The notes beneath the pieces were generated by a model, which was not told the origin of the DNA, did not search any database, and was given only the letters and a program-made list of their open reading frames with translations. This document shows positions 55,981 to 64,000 of a stretch of 64,000 nucleotides of DNA, piece after piece. Position numbers and translations under genes: made by a program. Positions within the stretch are counted from its first letter, which is position 1; each line of letters opens with the position of its first letter. Source of the DNA: Zizania palustris (Eukaryota > Streptophyta > Magnoliopsida > Poales > Poaceae); the NCBI GenBank assembly GCA_019279435.1, contig JAAALK010000289.1, forward strand, positions 52,703,164-52,767,163, written 5' to 3'.

Positions 55981-58440
55981 ATGGATAGAGGCAGTAAAAT
56001 TCCTCTGTTCAATGGGACAGATTTTGCATACTGGAAGGTGCGCATGGAGGCTTACTTGTTAAGCCAAGGAAATGCAATTTGGGAGATTGTGGACTCACAA
56101 TACTCCATCCCTGAGACTCGCACCTCTCAGGCTGAGAAGGATCAGTATAATGCCAATTCCAAGGCAAGAAATATACTGTTCATCGGTTTGAGTAGAAGTG
56201 AGTTTGATAGGGTGCAGCACCTTAGGACTGCTAGGGAGATTTGGACAACGCTCACTGTCTTTCATGAGGGCTCTACTCAGATTAAGGCCAGGCGCCAAAG
56301 CACCTACAATCAACAGTATCAGCTGTTTGTGCAGGCACCTGGTGAATCTATAGATGCCATGTTTTCTCGCTTCGACGCGATAGTGAGTAACTTGCGATCC
56401 AACGGGACGCTTGCTTACAGTGATCACGATAGGGCTATCAAGCTTCTCTATGCTCTTGACCGTAGCATATGGGAAGTGAAGATATCCAGCATTGAGGAGT
56501 CCACAGGTTATGACACATTGACCTGTGATGAACTCTTTAGCAAGCTGAAGTCCACAGAGATTGCTAAGGCATCTCTTGCTGTGCACAGAAGCTCTTTGCC
56601 ACAGCCATTGGCATTGGTTTCTAGCACTAGCCGTGGCACCACTGCAGAACCAAGCACATCTGGTACTTGTGTTTTTGCAGATGGTTTTGCTTTGTCCTCC
56701 CTGGTCTCCGTCACAAAGGAGCAGGTGGACACTCTAGCTGATGATGAGCTTGCTCTCATTGCCCGGAGGTTCACCCGCTTTCATCATGAGAGACGGGATC
56801 AGAGGAGAAGTGGTTTTAGTGGTTGCTATGAATGTGGCGACACCTCTCATATTAAGGCCAATTGCCCCAAGATCAAGAAGAGAGATGAGAGTGACCACCC
56901 CAAATACCACAAAAAGGAGAGGAAGCCCTTTGTGAAGGGCAAGCGCGGCAAGATGACTAAGAAAGTAGCCAAAGCCGCTTCCAGAGCGTTTGTTGCTGCT
57001 CTCAGCGACATCGACACATCCTCAACTGAGGAGTCGAGCTCTGAGGAGGAGGAGTCCCCAAAGAAGGAGGACAAGAAGGACAAGAAGGGAAGAGACTTCA
57101 CCGGCCTTTGCTTCATGGCCGACAGCGATCACAGCGGCGATGAGCTTGACTCATCTGAGGTAAACCTATCATCTGACCAGCTACTAATTAAATTAGATGA
57201 GCTGAATGAAGTAGTGCTAGGTCAGGATAGATTACTTGTGTAAGCCGCTAGAGAAAGAAAAGACCTTAGACTTAGGCTAGAATCTGTTTCTACTGAATAT
57301 GCCATGCTTAAGTCTAAATTTGATGATGCTGAATGTGAGTCCTGTTCTGTTGTCATGAGTGAGCTTGCTCAGTTGCGCTCTGTACATGCTCAAACTCTCT
57401 CTGAGCTTGAGACTGCACAGAAGCAGCTTTTGGAGGTGGATTCTAGACCTCATGATATTATTGATTGCATGAACTGCTCTTTATTACGCGATAGCATTAA
57501 TTTACGTGATAAGCATGTTCATGATTTGGAGGCTAGATTGGAGAGGGCCGGTAGTTCTAAGGATGTGCAGCCTGTGTGTGACACTTGCATCACCCTTAAG
57601 GACCAGCTAGGCGCTGCTAGAGAGCGAGCTGAGAACCTCATGTCAGAAAATGAATACCTTCTTTCCGTGGTAAACAAATGCACTGAGGGAAAGGGTAGGA
57701 TGGATTTGCTCTTGGCCAAGACCAAGTTGTGTGCTGACAGAGCCGGGGTAGCTCTAGGTTTGGGTTTTGAGAGGATACCTTCAGACAGTAAGACCAAAAC
57801 TGTTTTTACCTCTCCCACCACCCTGGAAAAAGAGAGAGCTCTGTTGGACACCCCTTCAGCCAAAAAGCCTACCCATCCACCAAAGAAAACCACTCCTCCT
57901 GCCAAGAAAAATCCTCCCAAGAAAACCACATAGAAGAAACCCAAGGAGCCTGTGAGAGTTGCTCCTGTGACCCATGAGAGTGCCCCCAGGAGAGTGTTTC
58001 ATTGTTCCTACTGTCAACGGGCGGGTCATTTGGTTGGGTTTTGTTTTCGTCGCATCAAGGATGAGCGACGCTCTCAGGCGATGAGTTACCAGGACATGCA
58101 TTACCCATCTTTAGGTATGCATGAGTCTGAGATGTACTATCGTCCTGCTTTTGAGGCTCCTCGTGCTTCTCGGAGAGGTTTTGCTCCTCGAGGTGTTCAC
58201 CATGTTCCATATGGTGGTAGACCTCGGGCGAGTAGCTTTGTACCTCGTCAGAGTAGGAGACCTCGACATGTTGTTCGTTCACAGCATGTAGGTAGACCTC
58301 GCACTTTGCATCATTCTGATTATTATGTGCGTAGACCGTCTGCTTTTACTGCGCCTACTACTCGTGTCACTCAGTGCTGGATGCCTCGTCAATATTTCAC
58401 TCACCCCAGCACTGAGCGATCGAGACATTCTTATCGTGTG
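55981..58440 (+). pseudogene. Sirevirus-like E: large gag with two CCHC knuckles and a coiled coil
   Basis: The frame starts MDRGSKIPLFNGTDFAYW (DUF4219-like) and continues with a UBN2-type gag domain (RTAREIWTTLTVFHEGST, LYALDRSIWEVKISSIEES). A CCHC knuckle CYECGDTSHIKANC lies at residues 282-295, followed by a Ser/Glu/Lys-rich tail. Residues 442-640 form a long coiled-coil-prone segment with three C-x-x-C pairs (CESC, CMNC, CDTC). A second knuckle, CSYCQRAGHLVGFC, is at residues 675-688, then Arg/Tyr-rich sequence. Stops interrupt at codons 421 (TAA, 57241) and 651 (TAG, 57931), and codon 821 is TAG (58441). A large gag of this design is typical of Sireviruses. Confidence 0.88.
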
Positions 58441-58458
58441 TAGGCGACAGGTCGAGGC

Positions 58459-61400
58459 TTGGAGGGCACGTGGATCATGGACTCCGGTTGTTCGCACCAC
58501 ATGACCGGAGATGCAGCATGGTTCTCCAGCCTCACCACAACCAAGCAAAGGGAACATATCACCTTCGGAAACAATCGAAGGAGTAGAGTGAAAGGTAAAG
58601 GTGTGGTAAGAATTAATTCGAACTTCACTCTCAAAGATGTTGCTTTGGTTGAGAATCTGGGATACAATTTGCTGTCTGTATCTCAGTTGCTTGATGAGGT
58701 CTTCGAAGTGCGATTTCATCGCGATACTTCGCAAGTGCTCAATTCTGATGGCGTTGTGGTGTGTAAGATCTTTAGGGTTGGGAGAGTTTTTGGAGCAGAT
58801 TTTTCAGAGTCATCTGGTTCTTCTCACTGTCTTGTTGCACATTCGACTTCTGAGCTTTGGAAGTGGCATAGGAGACTAGGGCATATGAGCTTTGAGTTGC
58901 TCGCTCGTCTGAGCGCCCTAGGTTTGATCCGAGGATTGCCCAAGCTCAAGTTTGAGAAGAATTTAGTTTGCGCTCCTTGTCGACATTGTAAAATGATTGC
59001 CGCTTCGCATTCGCCAGTCACCACAGTGATGACTGAACAGCCCGGAGAACTTCTCCACATGGACACTGTAGGTCCTTCTCGGGTTAGTTCTTTAGGCGGC
59101 AAGTGGTATGTATTAGTTATTGTCGACGATTTCTCTCGCTACTCTTGGGTCTTCTTTCTTGCCAGCAAGGATGAAGTGTTTTCACACTTTCAGAGCTTGG
59201 CTTTGAGACTTTTCACTGAACTCCCTGGTGCATTAAAATTCATTCGAAGCGATAATGGCACTGAGTTCAAAAACAGTCTCTTTGTTGACTTTTGCATGGA
59301 GCATGGCATAGAACATCAATTCTCTGCTCCGCGGGTTCCTCAACAGAATGGTGTTGTTGAGAGGAAGAACCGCACTTTGGTTGAGATGGCTAGGACGATG
59401 CTTGATGAGCATAGGACTCCTAGAAAATTCTGGGCTGAAGCCATGAACACTGCGTGTTACATCTCAAACCGAATCTTCTTGCGCTCAATTTTAAATTTGA
59501 CATCTTATGAGCTGCGTTTTGGGAGACAGCCCAAGGTTACTCATCTTCGAGTTTTTGGCTGTCGCTGCTTTATCCTAAAACGTGGTAACTTGGATAAATT
59601 TGAGTCGCGATCTTCTGACGGGATCTTTTTGGGCTACACAACTCATGGTCATTCTTATCGTGTTTATAACTTGGAAACTAACACTGTCATCGAGTCATGT
59701 GATGTGACTTTTGATGAATCAACCCCCTCTGTTAGTTCTGCTTTTGAACAGGCAAATGAACACGACATGGAACAGACCTTATTCGAAGACGAAGATCCCG
59801 GAGAATTCGAGGATGAACCCCTACTACCCTCGACGTCAACCCCCGAAGCTGACCCCGCTTCAACTACTTCGGCACGAGGTCCCGAAGCGACTACCTCAAC
59901 ATCGGTCATCTTGGACCACTCCAACGCACAAGTTGAGGGGGAGACTGCATCCCGCCGCGAGGCTCCACACCATGTTCAAAGGATGCACCCTCCCTAGCAG
60001 ATCATTGGTGAGCTTGATCAAAGGGTAACACGTTCTCACGCTCATTTCACTAATTCTGCTTTTGTTGCTTCTTTCGAGCCCTTAGATGTTAGTCATGCAC
60101 TTTCTGATTCTAGTTGGATCAATGCCATGCATGAGGAACTTGAAAATTTTGAGAGAAACCAAGTCTGGACTTTAGTTGATCCTCCACCAAATGTTCATTT
60201 CATTGGAACAAAATGGATTTTCAAAAATAAACAAGGGGAGGATGGGACTATAGTTAGAAATAAGGCTAGACTTGTAGCTCAGGGTTTTTCTCAACTAGAA
60301 GGGATTGATTTTACTGAAACTTTTGCACCTGTTGCTCGCCTTGAGGCCATTAGGATTTTGCTTGCCTTTGCGACATCCCGGGGATTCAAACTCTATCAAA
60401 TGGATGTCAAAAGTGCTTTTCTTAATGGCTTCATAGGTGAAGATGTGTATGTAAAACAACCCCCTGGTTTTGAAAACCCCAAGTACCCACATAAAGTCCT
60501 TAAACTTCATAAGGCTCTTTATGGACTCAAGCAGGCCCCTCGGGCGTGGTATGACAGACTTAAGTCTTTTCTGCTTGAGCGAGGGTATTTGATGGGCTCT
60601 GTTGATAAAACTTTGTTTACTCTCAAGCATGGCAAAGATTTCCTCCTAGTTCAGATTTATGTGGATGATATCATCTTTGGTGGCTCTTCTCATGCTTTGG
60701 TTGCCGAGTTTGCAGATACCATGAGCAGAGAATTTGAAATGTCGATGATGGGTGAACTCACCTTCTTCCTTGGTTTGCAAATCAAGCAAAGCAAACAAGG
60801 TACTTTTGTCCACCAGACAAAGTACACCAAGGACCTGCTCAAGAAGTTCGACATGTCCGATGCGAAGCCCCTCGCCACTCCGATGGCTACATCTGTAGCA
60901 TTGGACCCTGACGAAGATGGAGAAGCCGTAGATCAGAAGGAGTTCCGGAGCATGATCGGCTCCCTCCTCTACTTGACTGCCACGAGGCTGGACATACAAT
61001 TTACTATGTGTCTGTGCGCTCGTTTTCAGGCTTCACCACGAGCTTCGCACCGCCAAGCGGTTAAGCGCATCTTAAGGTATCTCAAACACACCCTTGAATT
61101 TGGCATATGGTATTCATCTTCTTCATCTTTATGTCTTCGAGGTTATTCCAATGCGGACTTTGCTGGGTGTAGAATTGATAGGAAGAGTACCTCTGGTACT
61201 TGTCATTTTCTGGGTACTTCACTGGTTTGCTGGTCTTCCCGCAAACAGTCTAGTGTTGCACAATCGACGGCTGAGGCCGAATATGTTGCTGCAGCTAGCT
61301 GTTGCTCTCAGATTTTGTGGATGGTTTCCACTTTGCGGGATTTCGGGTTAGATTATAAGAGTGTTCCACTTTTTTGTGATAACACTAGTGCTATTTGTAT

Positions 61401-61611
61401 TGCAAACAACCCGGTTCAGCACTCCAGAACCAAACACATTGATGTACGGTATCACTTTCTCAGAGATCACAATGAGAAGGGTGATATTGAACTTCAATAT
61501 GTTGATACCCAACACCAGCTTGCCGACATTTTTACAAAACCCCTCGATGCTTCTCGATTTGCTTACTTGCGTGGGGAACTTGGCATTTGTCATCCTTACG
61601 GCATTTTGTGA
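58459..61611 (+). pseudogene. Sirevirus-like E: pol (PR, INT, RT, RNase H)
   Basis: Pol is in the same frame as gag. It has protease WIMDSGCSHHMTG (Asp at codon 834), pre-integrase WHRRLGHMSFELL with CAPCRHCK, and integrase HMDTVGPSRV (Asp, codon 1028), RSDNGTEF and NGVVERKNR, with all three acids present. RT carries MDVKSAFLNGF and YVDD at codons 1560-1563. RNase H reads GYSNADFAGC: the catalytic Asp present in J is Asn here (AAT, 61150-61152). It ends QLADIFTKPLDASRF. One TAG at codon 1339 (59995) lies in the INT-RT linker, where J has GAG. E is thus non-autonomous despite similar LTRs. Confidence 0.93.
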
Positions 61612-62482
61612 GGGGGAGCTGTTTTAGATGGATGTGACTTTGTCTAATTGTGTTGAAATTGCATTTACACATTTTGCACTTATATGCCTGCTTATAATTC
61701 ATGAAATCATGTCATCTCAGCTCTTGTTAATTCATCTGGAACATTCATGTGCATGATGTTTATTTTCAAAATCAAATCGTGCTCACTGCTTAGTCTTGAA
61801 TCTAGCATGTTTAGGCAGGACTGCTTTTAGCTATCTTTTATCTGCTTGATAGCAAGACACTGTTCATTGGATGCTCAAAATTGCAACTTGAAAAATTGTT
61901 CTCATCTTCATGGATACTCATAAATGCCAATCAATTGGTTCACTTGGTTAAAATCTCAAACTCCATGATTTGCATGCCTTAAGTGAAAAGATCCAGGTGG
62001 GTTTGTTTGTCGCACTACCCTATTCTAGACTGCTTACCATTGCACATTGGTCTGAACTGGAATAGTGTAGTGTTTGCCAAAATCATTGCCTTAAGCTTCT
62101 TATGGCTTTCATGCCTAGGCTTGGCCTGATTGGAAAGTATAAGGTGGACAAACAAATAACCCCTGGCACTTAGAAAAGAACAACAAAATTCATTGAGTAT
62201 CAAGTTTGCTTTTCAAGCTCCATTTGAACTGGACTTGTCTGTCTAGAGTAGAAATTGACTAGCTTTGTGCAGTCCTTGCTCTTACTTGTCTAGCTTCTTT
62301 GACTAAGTGGTGATGCTTTTATTTCAAAAATGATCGAATCACATGCTTCATCATGCTTTTAGAGAATATTAATTTGAGCTGAGCCCATGATCATTGGTGT
62401 TACTGTTGGCATATTTTTGCTTCATATGTCTTTGCTATTTTGCTCAATTCGAAGTCTTGCATCTTTCACATGCTCCTTGATG
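61612..62482 (+). mobile_element. Non-coding 3' internal region of E
   Basis: This is about 870 bp after pol with no supported frame. There is no envelope-like ORF, which some Sireviruses carry. The sequence is moderately T-rich and unrelated to other parts of the window. Confidence 0.7.
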
Positions 62483-62793
62483 CTTGCATTGCCAAAGGGG
62501 GAGAAATTTACTTGCTTTGTTCTCCGTCGCAAGGGGTATAATTTTCAAAGGGGAGAACATTTGACATAAAGGGGAAGAAAGGTTCTTTATTGCCAAAGGG
62601 AAAATTTAACTCAGGGGGAGTTTTTATTGCCAAAGGGGGGCTTTTCAATCTTGTGAGAAAGGGGGAGAAAATCCTTTTATCAAGTGACATGATTTGGCTC
62701 TTTTCTGAGTTTTTATGGTCACTTGTGTGCTGAAAATTTTTACATTTTCTTGAACTTCGATTTGGTTGTCAATGCACTCATCAAGGGGGAGAT
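62483..62793 (+). other. Multiplied polypurine tracts of E
   Basis: Seven to eight purine runs of the type CAAAGGGGGAGAA occur in 310 bp: about 62494, 62549, 62568, 62594, 62613, 62631, 62656 and the final AAGGGGGAGAT at 62783-62793 beside the LTR. Multiplication of the polypurine tract upstream of the 3' LTR is a described Sirevirus hallmark. The inverted copy at 11760-11830 shows the same tracts. Confidence 0.82.
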
Positions 62794-64000
62794 TGAGAAA
62801 CCAAGGGTTGGTTTTGGTGTTTTGTGATGAGTGATTGACAGGTTTTTTACCCTCTGTTCGAAGGGTACCTCCGAAGGGGCTTCGGAGGTGGTACCTCCGA
62901 AGGGGGTTCGGAGGTTGGACCTCCAAAGGCTGTTCGGAGGTGTTCTCACCGAAGGGTGTTCGGTGTTTGCTTGCTACAGCTGTTGCAGTGGAGTGTGCTT
63001 GTCGGAGGGGTCCGACAGTACACGATGACTGGGTGTGTAGAAGGCTTCGGTACTTTGGGCGGTACACCGGAGTGTGTGCCAGAGGTTGCTAACCCGGAGA
63101 GGTCTCCGGAGTACTGGATACACTTGTCTGTTTGTCTATGGTGCGCAGGGACTTCGGAGGCGACGGACAAGGTTCGCAGCAGGTGAACCTGGGTCAAGCG
63201 GGAGGCTTGATGCCAGGGGAGCGGGGAGCTCCGTCACGGTGGATGCGAAGGTGGTCCGGGTCGGTCCTCGGGTCGAGGCGTGCCAGGTGAAGGCAGAGAG
63301 TGCGGAGCGTGGCTCCGGCTGAAGGTACTCCGAGACAAAGTCCTCGGAGGTGAGGCACTTCGAAGGTACTCCGAATGGAGTGACTTCGGAGTTGGTGGAA
63401 CAAGTCCTCTGCGGAGGCATGGAATTCGAAGTGTGCTCCGGAGGGAGACATTCGAAGGTGGGCTTACGAAGGTCTCAGAAGTCGAGGCGCATCGAAGGCA
63501 TGGTCCGGGTGAGGCTCGTCGAGGAGTGTGCTCGGGGAGAGACACTGCGACGGAGTGCTCATGGAATGATTCATGCGGAGGCCTTGGACGAAGGAGGGAC
63601 TTCGAAGGGTGGTACTCTGAAGGTGAGGCTTCGGAGGGAGGAAGACTTCGGAGCGAAGTTTGCTCCAGAGCAAGGTTGTCTTGTGGTGCTTCGGCCTGCA
63701 TGGCTTCGGTACACGGACTGACGGAGTTCGAGCTGGGTGTAGCTGCGAAGCCGTGGTGGTCCACTCCGGAGGTGTTGGTGCGAAGGCCCAAGGGGCTTTG
63801 ACGACTTCGGCTCAAAACCGTCAGTGTATCGGAGACTGACTTCGGTGAAGCGAAGGCCATCGGACTTCAGGCTTCTCACCGAAGCTACCGCACCCTCGCG
63901 TGCGAAGGGAGGACTCCAGAAGGTCAAAGACTGCAAAGGCTGACACTGTTTGTTTTGTAAAAGGCTGACACTGTCCCCTCTGCAAAGCTGACAGAGAAGC
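62794..64000 (+). mobile_element. 3' LTR of E, first 1,207 bp (continues past the window)
   Basis: The LTR starts TGAGAAACCAAGGG next to the polypurine tract and stays collinear with the 5' LTR to the last base of the window (64000 pairs with 55079). The TATA box and the CA end are not reached. The target duplication therefore cannot be tested. Confidence 0.95.

Noticed and set aside
61612..62793. Envelope-like ORF after pol in E
   Set aside because: Some Sireviruses have one, but this 1.2-kb region has no frame longer than about 60 codons on the sense strand and no membrane-protein signature.

Overview
This window is plant nuclear DNA, almost certainly from a grass (Poaceae). It has one intron-containing host gene embedded in nested LTR retrotransposons of the Ty1/copia and Ty3/gypsy superfamilies. 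There is no operon structure, ribosome binding site, rRNA or tRNA gene. The species cannot be fixed from sequence alone. The retroelement types (a Sirevirus-like copia, several dual-RNase-H Tat-like gypsy elements and a long RIRE3-like LTR) fit a rice-, Setaria- or sorghum-like genome.

Layout. 1-2496: 3' half of a copia element (A). 2497-2920: reverse-strand copia fragment. 2921-7365: reverse-strand Tat-like gypsy (B), cut off inside its reverse transcriptase. 7366-14522: Sirevirus-like copia (J) that has lost gag and protease and holds a second, inverted Sirevirus LTR, giving a long inverted repeat. 14523-19712: the genic island, with the complete eight-exon MRT4 gene (ribosome assembly factor, minus strand, 15461-17777). 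19713-22499: long gypsy LTR (K). 22500-about 30390: another Tat-like gypsy (F) inserted into K, with a 35-bp tandem array and antisense reading frames between pol and its missing 3' end. About 30390-31635: LTR fragment (G). About 31640-36341: 5'-truncated sister of B on the plus strand (C). 36342-about 38270: minus-strand element with LTR, tRNA-Met primer site and no coding capacity (H). 38272-45658: gypsy element with gag and protease but no reverse transcriptase or integrase (I). 45659-53872: minus-strand gypsy (D) inserted in the 3' LTR of I. 53873-64000: nearly complete Sirevirus-like copia (E) inserted in the gag of D and running off the window.

Chronology is readable on the right side. 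E lies in D and D lies in I. By eye the two LTRs of E differ at about 16 of 1,207 aligned positions (1.3 percent) with no net length change. The two LTR copies of I differ at about 9 percent over roughly 400 bp. Every retroelement reading frame here carries disabling lesions or truncations except the INT-RT stretch of J, which stays open until another LTR interrupts it.

The most unusual pattern is that each element family carries its own short, iterated, inverted-repeat word. In B, C, D and H the same word is repeated in the LTR and in an internal segment. In B and C it is CGGTC-N-GACCG, in D it is CTTCGG/CCGAAG, and in both cases it fills the LTR and the linker between RNase H and integrase. 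Other points worth a second look are a shared catalytic Glu-to-Lys change in the integrases of B and C, the roughly 1.1-kb-armed inverted repeat at 10636-12973, and the antisense frames of F.
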